Assembly (NCBI RefSeq): GCF_020497125.1
Contig: NC_059082.1
Span: 53,404,524-53,468,523, forward strand
Direction of reading: 5' to 3'
Length of the DNA: 64,000 bases
From: Mauremys mutica
Taxonomy: Eukaryota > Chordata > Testudines > Geoemydidae
Below are positions 53,154-64,000 of the stretch, one piece after another; within the stretch, counting starts at the first letter, position 1; each line of letters starts with the position of its first letter. The notes beneath the pieces were generated by a model, which ran no database searches, had not been told where the DNA came from, and saw only the letters and a list, made by a program, of their open reading frames with translations. The position numbers and the translations under genes are program-made.

Positions 53154-54559
53154 GGATACTGGAGCTACATCCATTGTTCTCAATAATGGCACTGGATTGA
53201 TAGAGATGTATATTATGAAAATATCAGTTTGCATATAAGGAACAAAAAGTATCTTTTTAACAGCTTTTTTTCAGAAATGTTGGGGGGGATAACCAGCTGT
53301 AATTAAACTCATATAAGCATTGTATAACTTCTCAGCACACTATGTAGATTCCAGCAGTGAGAGCTATCTGAGTACCCAGAGCCCTAGAAGGAGAGCCTGA
53401 AGCCTCTCATGACTGTCACAGAATACAATCAGAATTGCTTTCAGTGCAGGGATTTTGGGGTTGAATAGTTACTGGGGAAAAGGGAATTCCCTCAAACCTC
53501 AACTTTAAAGGATGCTGCAAACATGCTGATAGACCTTGTTGAGATTTAGCATGATTTTAGTCATCTTTGTTTTAGAGTTGTAATGGTGGATCAAGCATCA
53601 TGACTCATGCTTTTATTGGGGATATTGAGGTGTGATTCCACCCTATATTATTAAATGAAGGAATTAAGCAACATTCTGCAAGTTGTGGCATTCACAGCAC
53701 TGTGCAACTGAGCTACATGAGTTTTTGTGACCACCCTTTATTTGTCAGACTGTTTTGCAAATGCCAGTGCCAGTAGGCACATTGGCTATAAGACTGAGTA
53801 ACGGAGTGCCTTTTTGCATTTTTTCTATCAGGCTGACCCAATTTTTTCAGTGCATCCATTTCTGCATGAATCAAGGCTTAAGAGTATTTTCTTCAAGGAA
53901 AGCACAGATACATCTATAATGTTCTTAGTGGGCTGTTTAGACAATGATTGATATGTCCAGGGGTTTGGCTACTGTACATTACAAATACAAGTTTAGATTT
54001 TACAATTACTCTTCTGACCAGCAGATGGAGTTCAAGAATATTACTTAAAAAGCTAATATAACCATCCAGTCCTTAGCTTTCTCAATTGTTTTCTCTAACG
54101 TGAATTGGAGCAGCTCTTCTGATTTAACAGTTTGTCAGAATGTTTTATAGCAAACTTAGTCTCCTGAATCTCAGCATTTGATCTTGCATGTTCCTCTGTG
54201 CTCGCTCTAAATAAAAACGGTTGATTCTCTTGGTTTTGCATAATGTAGTGATTTTGGTAGAAGAAATGATGAAATTGAGAGGGTTTGACCCTGTGCCTGT
54301 AGGGGAGTAAAGAGCTCAAATAATTTTGGATGTTGTCTACAAAAACTTTCTGCGGCTCAGCTCAATTTTCAGTAGTATTTTAAAGGAACTATAATTTAAC
54401 AAAATATCTTCCCAGTAATTCAGTTTTCTGTCATGCAGTGAAATTAAGCAATGTGTAATCCTGACTATTATAACCAACTGAACAAAAGCTGCCAATGAAA
54501 AGTTGTGACTAAGAGGACGAATGTGATTCTTGGGTGTACAAATGGGACTATCAAGTTAG
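53154..54559. other. intron 3 sequence, nothing recognised
   Basis: Non-coding. No inverted ends or coding motifs were noticed. Confidence 0.4.
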
Positions 54560-56655
54560 GAGTAGGAAGGGAAACGTGGAATTTCCTTTGAGTGCGGGTC
54601 CTGGTGTGTATTCCACAAATGGATATGAGGACAAACTACCATCTCCCAGAGAGGTTAGTCCAGACAGGGCTTGGAGAGTTTCCTGGAACCATCCTCCATG
54701 CAAGTAGGATTACTCTCCAAGGGATCATGGGTACCTCGTGCCTTCCCCCACACCAAATCAGTGTTCAACCCTTCATACAGGCCCTATTGGAATCCTTGGA
54801 ATCTTTATGCATCACAGCTTGGATCTGTGCACTCTAACAGAGTGTCACATTGTCCCTCTCCTCCTAGGCAATTAGAGTGGTATAGCATACACTTGTACTG
54901 TACTCTACCCTTAAAAGGGCTGAGAAACATTACTTTCATGCCTGCAAAAGGGGAAGAATTCTTGTTCACCTTCCCTGCCCCCAAATCCCTAGTAGTACAA
55001 GCAGCCACAGATGAATCTAGGTAGCAACACCCTAAAGCCATCCCTGTGGACAAGGGAGTGAAAGGCCTGGGTCTTCTGAGGAGGAAGGTATTCACATCCA
55101 CTAGCATTCAGTTCTCAGAATCTCTAACTACCAGTGCCTGTTAGCAAAATATGACTTTATGAACTACTTGAAGTTCCTGGAGTTCAAAGACAAACTCCCC
55201 CAGGAGGACAGGGCCCAATTCCAAACCCTTGTTAAGGAAGGTAGCCTCTATGCAGCTTGCAATAAGATTTTAGCTGTGGACGCATTGGGCTTCCCCAGGG
55301 AGATTCAGAACACCATAGAGGTCTTTTCAGCAAGAAAATAGACAAGTCTTTGTGCTCACTAAAAGACTCCAGAACAGCCCTCCTCTTCCTGGGCATTCAT
55401 GAGCCCCAAAGAAGCATCATCACAAACAGGTTTATAAGCAAAGACTCCTTTCACAGCCTTTCTATCACCAATAAGAATATGAACCACCACCCAAGCATCA
55501 GAGTGCAGATGACAAGATATGCCGAACTATCCACCTTGGTGATAGACATCCAACCTCAACACCTGCTAAAAGCTATTTTTGACGGGATGCTTGAGAGTTG
55601 CAACCTTATGAGGCCATTCCCACCTGTTTCTGTAGTCCATTTTGGTGGCTTTGTGGGGGGGAGGGATAGCTCAGTGGTTTGAGCATCGGCCTGCTAAATC
55701 CAGGGTTGTGAGTTCAATCCTTGAGGGGGCCACTTAGGGATATGGGGCAAAAATCTGTCTGGGGATTGGTCCTGCTTTGAGCAGGGAGTTGGACTAGATG
55801 ACTTTCTGAGGTCCCTTCCAACCTTAGTCTTTTATGATTCTATACCTTGCCCTCAACTGGAGGGCTATAACAGTGGACCTGTGGGTCCTAGATACCATCC
55901 AGTTTGGCTACACAATCAAGTTTGTTTACCCACCTCCTCCATGAGGAGACCCTTCAGCACGAGGTGGAATTTTTCCTTGAATGAGGAGCTATAGAGGAAG
56001 TGCCATATCAGCATCAAGGGAAAGAGTTTTACTCTATTTCATAGTTCCCAAAAAAAAGGGAGGATGTAGGCCCATTCTTGACATCATTTTTATTCTCAAA
56101 CTAAAATTCTGCATGGTTATGCTGGCATCAGTAATTCTCTCCTTGGAGAAGGACACATGGTTTGCAGCTCTTGACATGAAAAATGATGATTACTGTCAGA
56201 TGGACCCTCTGACCCATCCCTCAAAGGATTCCTGAGGTTTCTGGTAGGACAGGAGCACTGCTAGTTCAAAGTACTACAGTTCAGGCTGGGAACAGCATCC
56301 TGAGTCTTCACGAATGTTGTCGTCTTAATGTTAGTAGCACACATGAGATAAAATGGCTACACCATCTTCTTGCACTTGGACCACTAGCTTCAAACAGGCA
56401 GATGCCAGTCGGAAGTTCAGTTGGCAACCTTATCCTTTCTCTACTTCCCGGCATCCTTGGAATCTGCGTATACATGGAAAAGTCTATTCTGACTCCCATG
56501 TAGCTCATATAGTTTATAGTGGTGACCCTGGATTCAACTGCAGCCAGTTCCTATCTCCCTGCAGACAGATTCCATGCCATGAACAGTTGGATAAGACACT
56601 CAGACCTTGAGCAACAGTGTGGATCTGTCTCTTTCTTTGGCCACATGGCCTCCTG
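54560..56655 (+). mobile_element. DIRS-type retrotransposon, old copy 6, both ends lost
   Basis: The gag C-terminal part is readable: FMPAKGEEFLFTFPAPKSLVVQ (54935-55005), LGLLRRKVFTS (55068-55100), LPQEDRAQFQTLVKEG (55193-55240). RT follows: HEVEFFLE (55959-55983), GKEFYSI, TWFAALDMKN (56155-56185), and GHMAS at 56640-56655, where it ends before RNase H. A Cry SINE at 55655-55845 separates gag from RT. The left edge is uncertain. Confidence 0.72.
55655..55845 (+). mobile_element. Cry-type tRNA-derived SINE inside DIRS copy 6
   Basis: A box TAGCTCAGTGG (55667-55677), B box GTTGTGAGTTCAATCC (55706-55721), body GGGGGCCACTTAGGGATATGGGGCAAAAATC, tail GGTCCCTTCCAACC..TTTTATGATTCTAT. It is longer than the copy at 25246, which lacks the 'ggatatggggcaaaaatctgt' segment. 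Confidence 0.82.
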
Positions 56656-57035
56656 AACGGTGTAATGCCATTAGATACTAAAGTTGTCAGTTTGAGAGTA
56701 GATACAGGGTGCTGTCCCTGCTGAGGATGAAGGCATCAAAATTTTAACTGTAGAGGCAGAAATACTTTTCACTATAAAGAATCTAGTAACAGCAGCCTTT
56801 TCCAGGTTGGCTGAATGTGTTATCAAGATAGGAATAATCTCTGACTTTTGAAAATGGGTGACTAAATCTATATTTAGACTCTTAAATAACTTTGTCTCGT
56901 TTCCAAGTGCTGAGCACACTCTTCTCTTGTTGAAATCAAGTGTCACCTGTTTTATCTTACACATTAATGCTGTTCTCAGTTACATTTATGTGGAATTTAC
57001 TTGATAACATATGAAAACAAAATGTTTTCTCATAG

Positions 57036-57285
57036 TCACAGATGCAAACCCAGGTACAGCAGGTGGGCATTGTACCAACACAAGCAATGGCAGCTGGACC
57101 AACAGCAGATCCTGAGAAACGCAAACTGATACAGCAGCAACTGGTTCTACTGCTTCATGCCCACAAATGTCAGAGACGAGAGCAAGCAAATGGAGAGGTG
57201 CGAGCCTGTGCTCTCCCACACTGTCGAACCATGAAGAATGTCCTCAACCACATGACACATTGTCAAGCTGGGAAAGCCTGTCAAG
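57036..57285 (+). CDS. CREBBP: CREBBP exon (human exon 4 equivalent), 250 bp, start of TAZ1
   Basis: The exon encodes [16 protein letters not shown], then [19 protein letters not shown], then most of the TAZ1 zinc finger domain. TAZ1 binds transactivation domains such as those of HIF-1alpha, CITED2, STAT2 and RelA. Seven of the twelve zinc ligands are here: the site-1 set HxxxC (HKC region) with C..C of RACALPHC, and H, C and C of [12 protein letters not shown]. The frame is in phase at the start (TTTTCTCATAG|TCA) and ends one base into a codon (CAA G|GTAAG). Compared with the human protein as I remember it, three residues are added just after SQMQT; the TAZ1 part is nearly identical. Confidence 0.95.
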
Positions 57286-57905
57286 GTAAGAGCAGATTTT
57301 TCAGACGGTCAATATAAGAGTTCTTTACTACTCTCAGTGGGTTTTTTCTCTACTGTTTTTGCCAGCTGACAGTGACTTTTTCCCCTGGCATAAAAGTTCC
57401 TTTCTTTAAATAGCTGCTACGCCTTTTTGCCTTTTTCCCCTTCCGGTCTTGCCACTTGTTACCGCCATCATACAGTTGTTCTTAGCAGAAAGAATAAAAT
57501 ATTTAATCTTTCAAGGTCACTGTTAATACTATTTTACTCCTGAAAGAGTAGTATGTTTCACTTCTCCCATTACAGATCAAGGATGTCACATCTGCAGCGT
57601 ACCTGATCTCTGCTAGCTTAGCATGTGGAAGCCATTAGATTGTTGTTGAACTAGTTTCCTTCATTTCAGATCAGCTGAACTAGTTTTCTGCATTTCAGAG
57701 CAGCATCCTTATTAATGTACTCTCCAGAGAAAGAGGTGTTCGTTATTTGTTCAAGTCCTGACATTTTGTTAAGTTGTATTTGGGATTTTGGTGTTTGTAG
57801 CACTATTTAGTAAAGAAAATTGTGGGTATTGGAAATGGAATGAGTTTATTCAGAGACATAAAACCAGATTTAAACCTAAATTTTATTGCTTCACTTTTTT
57901 GATAG
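57286..57905 (+). other. CREBBP: CREBBP intron 4
   Basis: A 620-bp phase-1 intron with a GTAAGA donor and a TTTTTTGATAG acceptor. A short duplicated phrase 'gaactagtttcct tcatttcaga' appears twice near 57650-57700. No transposon was recognised. Confidence 0.9.
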
Positions 57906-58019
57906 TTGCTCATTGTGCATCTTCACGACAAATCATCTCTCACTGGAAGAATTGTACTCGGCATGATTGTCCTGTGTGCCTCCCTTTGAAAAATGCCAGT
58001 GACAAAAGAAACCAACAAC
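57906..58019 (+). CDS. CREBBP: CREBBP exon (human exon 5 equivalent), 114 bp, end of TAZ1
   Basis: Completes TAZ1: the split codon gives V, then [24 protein letters not shown] and [13 protein letters not shown]. It supplies the remaining zinc ligands (C of AHC for site 2; H, C, C and C of [14 protein letters not shown] for site 3), so with the previous exon all twelve are intact. The second zinc site is therefore assembled across the intron. It ends CAA CAA C|GTAAGT, leaving one base for the next codon, which lies outside the window. [10 protein letters not shown] is the CREBBP form; EP300 has G for S there, as I recall. Confidence 0.95.
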
Positions 58020-59149
58020 GTAAGTGATCATTTCTATTTATCAGCTACTGTACAAACGTTAAAATAACATAGGTAAAACAAACTGAATCAAATATACAGT
58101 ACTATGAAGGACTTTGCATTATAATGGTTTGATAAACTCATTTGCTGTATATGATATTCTGTTATAAAAATACATTTGGGCTGTCCCCTTTTTGGTCATT
58201 ATATTCAAATTATTACTTCTAATACCTGATTTATGACAAAGGGAAATTCCCAGTCCAGAAAGACAACATCCATTTTGCCAAGACAGGACAACTTCTAGCT
58301 GTCATTTTGTATTAAGGTAGGTCAGTCAAATTATTAGTGGGTCTAGTTTATTATTCCCATAAATTGTGCGATTCATTATCTGCACACAGATGGCACTTGA
58401 GACGATGTAAGATACTTTCCTATGTTTCATAATATCAGAAATAATTTCAAGTCTGGTCCTTAGCCAAGGGTGCCATTGATCAATGTAGGACAAACAAATT
58501 TGCATAAATGGAAACAGGTTTGTGGAGAGGCAGGTCTCATGAATGTGTCCCAGCGATTAATCCTAAGAAGTAAAACTGCATTGTATTTTGTATTTACCCT
58601 AAAGAAACGGAATGAATGGCTGAAATTCTAGTAAGCCTTCTTGTGAACTCCACCATAATAGCTTAATATTACAGTTAGGTAATATTTATTTTTCAACTTT
58701 TGGTCTTTTGTGGTGTTTTGTCCTTGAAGCAGATAATTGTTGAAATTATATTGGTGGGTTTTAAAGGGTTACTGGGCAGGATTAAAATAAACGGAGATAG
58801 AAGATCTAATAGTGTGCATGCTACAGTCTGTTAAATGATATCACACAAAAAGTAAATTTGAAAAGGCTATAAAAGTCATCGAGGGAGGTGGTGGGAAATA
58901 ACTGAGGGTCAGGGAAGAACTGCATATTTGAGTAGTTGTATTTTGAAAGAGCTCTACTTAGTTCTGGTTTAGGCTGAGATCACAAGGAAAGTGAGGCAAG
59001 CTAATAAGCCATGTAAGAAAGAGGTGGAAGTGTTTCACTGAAGACAAAGGGAGTTAAGACTGGAAAGAAGCTACCAAAAAAGTGATTCTACCATTCTCTT
59101 ATGTTTACATTAGCTTAGGTTGAAAAATTCCTGTGCAAGTTACTCAGAT
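58020..59149 (+). other. CREBBP: start of CREBBP intron 5, nothing recognised
   Basis: Non-coding after the GTAAGT donor. No repeat was named. Confidence 0.5.
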
Positions 59150-60795
59150 TTGGAACATCTTGATAAATTTGGACCAAATTGATAAATTAAACAGTAATAA
59201 GTCACCAGGACAGATGGCATTCATCCAAGAGTTCTAAAGGAGCTTAAATATGAAATTGCAGAACTAACAACTGTGGTATGTAACCTATCTCTTAAATCAG
59301 CCTCTGGTATCAGATGACTGGAGGATAGCTAATGTGTCACCAATTTTTTTAAAAGGCTCCAAAGGCGATCCTGGCAATTATGTGCTGGTAAGCCTAACTT
59401 CAGTACCAGGCAAATTGATTGAAACTATAGTAAAGAACGGAATGATCAGACACAAAAATTAACACAATTTGTTGGGGAAGAGTCAACATTGTTTCTGTAA
59501 AGGGAAATCATGCCTCACAAATCTATTAGAATTCTTTGAAGAGGTCAACAAACCTGTGGACAAGGGTGATTCAGTGGATATAGCGTACTTGGACTTTCAG
59601 AAAGCTGTTGACAAGATCCCTCACCGAAGGCTCTTAAGCAAAGTAAGCAGTCATGGGATAACAGGGAAGGTCCTCTCGTGGATCATAACTAGTTAAAAGA
59701 TAGGATGCAAAGGGTAGGAATAAATAGTCAGTTTTTAGAATGGAGGGAGGTAAATAGTGGTGTCCCCCAGGAATCTGTACTGGGGCAAGTGCTGTTCAAC
59801 ATATTCCTAAATGATCTGGAAAAAGAGGTGAACACTGAGGTGGCAAAGCTTGCAGATAATACAAAATTACTCAAGATAGTTAAGTCAAGTCCACAGCAGA
59901 CTGCGAAGACTTACAAAGGGATCTCACACAACTGGGTGACTGGGCAATATTGATAAATGCAAAATAATGCCCATTGGGCAATGTAATATAATCAAGAAAA
60001 AGATCTTGGAATCATTGTGAATAACATATCTGCTCAATGTGCAGCAGCAGTCAAACAAGCTAACAGAATATTAGGAACCATTAGGAAAGGGATAGATAAT
60101 AAGACAGAAAATATCATAATGTCACTATATAAATGCATGGTATGCTCACATCTTGAATATTGCATACAGTTCTGGTCACCTCATCTCAAAGATATATTAA
60201 AATTGGGAAAAGATACAGAGAAGGACAACAAAAATGATTAGGGGATTGGAACAGCTGGAGAGGTTAAGAAGACTGGGACTATTCAGCTTTGAAAATAGAC
60301 TACTAAGGGGGGATGTGATAGAGGTCTATAAAATTATGAATGATGTGGAGAAAGTGAATAAGGAAGTGTTATTTACCCCTTCATATAACACAAGAAGCAG
60401 GAGGTCACTCAATGAAATGAATAGGCAGCAGGTTTAAAACAAACAAAAGGAAGTACTTCTTCACACAACGCACAGTCAACCTGTGGAACTTGTTGCCAGG
60501 GGATGTTGTGAAGGCCAAAATAATAACATGGTTCAAAAAGAGCTAGATAAGTTCTAGGAGGATAGACCAATCAATGGCTATTAGCCAAGATAGTCATGGA
60601 TGCAAAACTGTGTTCTGGGTGTCCCTAGCCTCTGACTGCCAGAAGTTCGGAGTGGATTAGACAGTTGATTACTCAATAATTGCCTGTTCTGTTCATTCCC
60701 TCTGAAGCACCCGATATTGGCCACTGTTGGAAGACTGGTTAGTGGGCCAGATGGATGATTGGTCTTGATCCAGTTAGGCCAATAAATTAACGAGT
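59150..60795 (+). mobile_element. CR1/L3-like LINE, 5'-truncated
   Basis: The reverse transcriptase C-terminal half is followed by the typical 3' end: 'agaccaatcaatggctattagccaagat' (60563-60590), 'ctgggtgtccctagcctctgactgccagaag' (60615-60645), 'ttgcctgttctgttcattccctctgaagcacc' (60679-60710), 'ggccagatggatgattggtcttgatccagttaggcc' (60744-60779). These match the tail of CR1/L3-type LINEs as recalled. The element is 5'-truncated, as most LINE copies are. Confidence 0.8.
59200..60440 (+). pseudogene. LINE reverse transcriptase remnant
   Basis: In shifting frames: SDDWRIANVSPIFLKGSKGDPGNY (59305-59380), HCFCKGKSCLTNLLEF (59488-59535), SVDIAYLDFQKAVDKIPHRRL (59571-59633), REVNSGVPQESVLG (59747-59788), NIFLNDLEKEV, then AKLADNTKLLKIV, where the catalytic F-A-D-D has become L-A-D-N. 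The C-terminal LGTIRKGIDNKTENIIMSLYK and LRGDVIEVYKIMNDVEKV follow. These are standard non-LTR (jockey/CR1-type) RT motifs. Several stops mean it is not functional. Confidence 0.85.
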
Positions 60796-62582
60796 TTTGA
60801 GGAATATAATTAGCCCTTTTATGCTGACTGTTGCTAGTTTTACCAATCTCCTCCGTGGTCTCACATTCTTTTAAGCATGGCTAATTGCTAGTGATTCATT
60901 TCTGCAATAACTGATTTTTGAGACATTTGCTGGTAGTTTTAATTTTTAAAAATAGCAGCTTTAATGTCTGATCAATTCCGGTGAGAAATCCATTCAGAGC
61001 ATTTGCTCTCAAGTTACTAACTACAGAGTTTCTAGCAGTCATAATGCAGGTGTTATCATGGTGATCTTCTAGTTTAAGACACTGCAGAACACTTGGCTGT
61101 GCATTGTTCATACATTCATTGTTTTGTCACTTGTGTGATTTATCAAACCAGTAAAAGCACTTGAATTAAAATAAATGTTATGTAAAAAGCAGTCTTTGTT
61201 ATTAGATCTCTGAGTAAGATGTTTTGGCTTGGATGCAACAGAAAGATGGAGGGTAACTGCAGAATTTGCCATCTTTTCTTGGAAGGGGAAGGCAATGCAA
61301 GTCTCAAATCCCACCTCCTTTTCCTCAATTTGTTTGTAATTCAGCACTACTCACCATTAGCACTTACTGCCTAACAGTGCACTGATGTGCAAAATTCTTC
61401 AATCTGAAATGCATGTCTAAGTGGTATGCATGACTTCTCATGGCTTGTACTAAGCTAAAAAAATAAAGTTTGTGAATATTTACATTTTATTTATTTAGAT
61501 TTAGAACACAGAGGCGCACCTGTCTCATGTTTTAGGCCCTCTTAATGTAATATTAAAATTCAGTTAAATTAATGGGGTGCATCTGAAAATTGGCACGTTG
61601 TTTACATCCTCATGTATCATGTTGCTAAACATTGGTGTGCTGGTTCACAACATCCCAAATTAAATTATGCTTGCTTTTAGATGTGATTGCTTGTCACATC
61701 TCCCATAATTGTTAAAAATGTCCATGGCAGAAAATGATGGAAAAAACTGAAAAAGAAAGGAATGGAAAGAGCAGTAACATTTACTTCTCTATCAAGTTGT
61801 GATGCAAACAGGGTAATGTTTCAGGATCAGGATAGCCATCTGGTGAGCCATGAGACTACTAGAATCTGTAGCCCTGTTACATTGTCTGTCTTAAAATTTG
61901 AACTTTGAATCCCTGTTGCATCTGTGCTGGGCTTTTATGTGTCTCCACCTTCTGAATTGTTGAGTCTGTGCTTCCCAATTTTGGAGCATGCTGGATCAGT
62001 CACACCTCACTGGTATCTGGAACACTTCAAACTCCCTTTGAATTCTAGAGGATCATTTTGAAGCAGAGATGCTATATACAAATACAGCACAGATGCATGT
62101 TGGTCCTCAGAACTATCTTTTAAAGTTAGGGAAGGGGCAGCTTCAGGGGGAAAGAGCACAAAACGTAGGAAGTTCTGGTGGATACCCCCTCCCTGTAACA
62201 ACCACCTCACACTTGCTGATCCCCAAGCTTCTGAAATCTTCTTATACCCTGTAGTAACTCATGTTCTATCCAGACACGCCTTCATTTCATTAACCTTTCT
62301 CACTCCTGGGACAAATGCATCTACCTAGCCTCCAACCCCAATTGCCAAGATCTTCAAGATCCACTCTAAAATCTTTACACCTGTGCATGTGTAAACCTTT
62401 TCATTTCTGGTATCCTCTATATTGCTGCAAGAATCCAGTGCCTCACGTGCTTATCAAATGAGTGGTGTTAAGCTATATCTTTTTAGGGTATCTTACTTAA
62501 GTTTCTGAATGTTTTGGATTTTCTACAAGGAGTGTATGTATCTGATCTCAACTGCATCCTTGATATAAAATGTAATCTTAAG
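60796..62582. other. intron 5 sequence, nothing recognised
   Basis: AT-rich and non-coding. No element was named. Confidence 0.4.
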
Positions 62583-63430
62583 TACCATATATACTCGTTC
62601 ATAAGCCAATTTTTTTTTAGTAAAAAAGGGAAGCACCAGAGAAGGGGGTCGGATTATGAACGGGTATAGAGAGGGAAAGGTGGGACAGAGCCCCTCCCCC
62701 CCCCAACAAGGGGCAAGGAGAGGCAGCAGAGCCAGAAGGGAAGAGATGGGGGCCAGAGTCTCTCCACTTCTGGTCACGCTGCTCTCCCTCCAGTCTCCGA
62801 AGCAGCTGCGGGGCTGGCAGGCTGCAGATATGCCGCTTGGCCCCGCCCCCCAGAGCAGGCTGTGGTCACGCCGCCTGGCCCGCCGGAGCACGCTGCAGCC
62901 ATGCCGCCTGGTCCAGCCTGCTGGAACATGCTGCGGCTGCGCCGCCCAGTCTGGCCTGCCATGCTACCGAGCCTGCCGGAGCAGCTCTAGCCAAGCCAGA
63001 GACATCCTCCCCAGATAAGGTGGGAAGGGATGGGATGCGGAGAGTGTGTGGGTCCCAGGCTAGGGGTGGGGTCATGTGGGGGGTGGTCACAGGGGTTACT
63101 CCCCTGTCTCCCAGCTCCCCCCCCCCACCACCAAAATAAGTTTTCCCACTAGTTGCTGTCTCAGCCTGTCAGGGTAAGCGGTTGGCGCACTGGGACACTT
63201 TGTTTACTTAGGTTTACCTCCGTGCCTGCAGATGCTCAAGGTAAACAAACCATCTCGACCCACCAGCGGCTTATCCTGATGGCCCAGGATCCAAAGTTTG
63301 CTGACCCCTGAATTATAGGGTCGGCTTATGAACGGGTTATAAAAATTTTCCATTTTTACTTATCCATCTTGGGTGTGGGGGGGAGGATCGGCTTATAAAC
63401 GAACCAGCTTATGATTGAGTATATACGGTA
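62583..63430. mobile_element. 848-bp DNA transposon/MITE with TA-flanked inverted ends
   Basis: The left end GTACCATATATACTCGTTCATAAGCC is the imperfect inverse of the right end (reverse-complemented: GTACCGTATATACTCAATCATAAGC). Both edges carry TA (62583-62584 and 63429-63430), as expected for a TA-duplicating element such as Tc1/mariner. Secondary copies of 'ggtcggattatgaacggg' and 'ggtcggcttatgaacggg' lie inside (62647, 63319). The interior (62690-63170) is GC-rich and has no recognisable transposase. Confidence 0.65.
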
Positions 63431-63484
63431 CTTATTTTTATTATTAGAGGTAGCACCACCTATTACGGTTGTATGATGCTTCCT

Positions 63485-63800
63485 CTTATAAGACCCTGTT
63501 TTCAGTTGCTTATACTTTGAAAAACTTTTAGCCATTTGGACTAAAGTTTTCCATGCCAAGTGTCTGGGTCAGCTTGAACTTTTTTTGGAAAATTTCAGAT
63601 AAAATGGTTAAGGAATTTCCAAGAATGAGGCTAGGGGAAATTACATTGCTGTGCCCATATTTAAAAAAAAAAAAAAAAGAATCTTGACCTTTTGGACATG
63701 TCTGGTGCCCCCATGCTTTGAAGTAGGGACTTAATTTGGCAAGGGGATGTCAAAGAGATGACTACTTCTGTCCCTTGAAAATTTGTGCAAATTTGGACTA
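63485..63800 (+). repeat. unnamed interspersed repeat, copy b
   Basis: Partner of 28440-28775 in the same orientation. Contains a poly-A run at 63662-63678 that is not at its end. Confidence 0.55.
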
Positions 63801-64000
63801 GCTTATGAACCTATGAAAAATTGCAATTCACACAGTCTCAGCAGAGACTTTTTTGATTTTTAGCAGTTAAATCTCTGAAGATTCTGTACTCACTAAGCCT
63901 ACATGAGCCTCTCACTACTCCTAGTGCTGCCCAACCTCACATACGCCATCCCTACAGAGCAACTGAGGACTCTTCATCCCCTTACAGCTCCTACATGTGA
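63801..64000. other. intron 5 sequence to window end
   Basis: Non-coding. The wording of 63878-63990 loosely recalls 35975-36130 (pyrimidine-rich, 'ctgaagatt...', 'cagctcctac'), possibly another repeat pair. Confidence 0.3.

Larger units (their letters stand above)
39229..57035 (+). other. CREBBP: CREBBP intron 3
   Basis: A 17.8-kb intron between two in-phase exon borders (GTAAGT donor at 39229, TTTTCTCATAG acceptor ending at 57035). Much of it is the nested DIRS pair (42830-52125) plus DIRS copy 6 (54560-56655). Confidence 0.85.

Noticed and set aside
39052..58019. EP300 instead of CREBBP
   Set aside because: The linker wording (PFGQPFSQ, GATGVNPQL, FPTDIK), [18 protein letters not shown] and [10 protein letters not shown] follow CREBBP; EP300 differs at each of these, as I recall it.
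62523..63139. Open frames of about 100-120 codons on both strands
   Set aside because: They fall in the GC-rich interior of a TA-flanked DNA element and show no transposase motif.

Overview
This window is vertebrate nuclear DNA and most likely comes from a cryptodiran turtle. Three short exons encode, almost without change, the stretch of CREB-binding protein (CREBBP/CBP) that leads into and forms the TAZ1 zinc-binding domain. They lie on the + strand at 39052-39228, 57036-57285 and 57906-58019, each with AG/GT borders and matching phases, and correspond to human exons 3, 4 and 5. The turtle assignment rests on two tRNA-derived SINE copies that look like the Cry family (25246-25413 and 55655-55845), on CR1-type LINE ends, and on abundant DIRS elements. 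It was made by eye, not by a database search.

Everything else is intron: the end of intron 2 (1-39051), intron 3 (39229-57035), intron 4 (57286-57905) and the start of intron 5 (58020-64000). No other host gene was recognised. The introns are a nested archive of transposable elements. Six DIRS-type tyrosine-recombinase retrotransposons dominate: 1-2655; 3521-8475; 9970-11110; 30936-35955; an old copy split into 42830-44560 plus 50716-52125; and 54560-56655. A seventh, much younger copy (44561-50715) sits inside the split one. All seven lie in the same orientation as CREBBP.

The young DIRS element is nearly complete. It has inverted terminal repeats, a gag-like ORF of 812 codons with a zinc-knuckle-like N-terminus and a long Arg/Ser domain, a reverse transcriptase/RNase H region, an overlapping tyrosine recombinase ORF, and an internal complementary region matching both outer ends. 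Its reverse transcriptase carries a 4-nt deletion, so this copy is probably not autonomous.

Other elements: a Ty3/Gypsy relic (20421-23915), a Penelope-type reverse transcriptase relic (19490-19990, - strand), a hAT element with a broken transposase (28778-30892), a CR1/L3-like LINE (59150-60795), and many MITEs, several with clear target duplications. Three MITEs share a CTSAG target and a GTCTACACT-like terminal core. Three short insertions (20126, 44204, 53010) belong to one family, thought here to be Penelope-derived. Two of them have an inverted 5' part, and two carry a hammerhead-ribozyme-like core (near CUGANGA, stem II, GAAA). Stretches with no call are listed as such.
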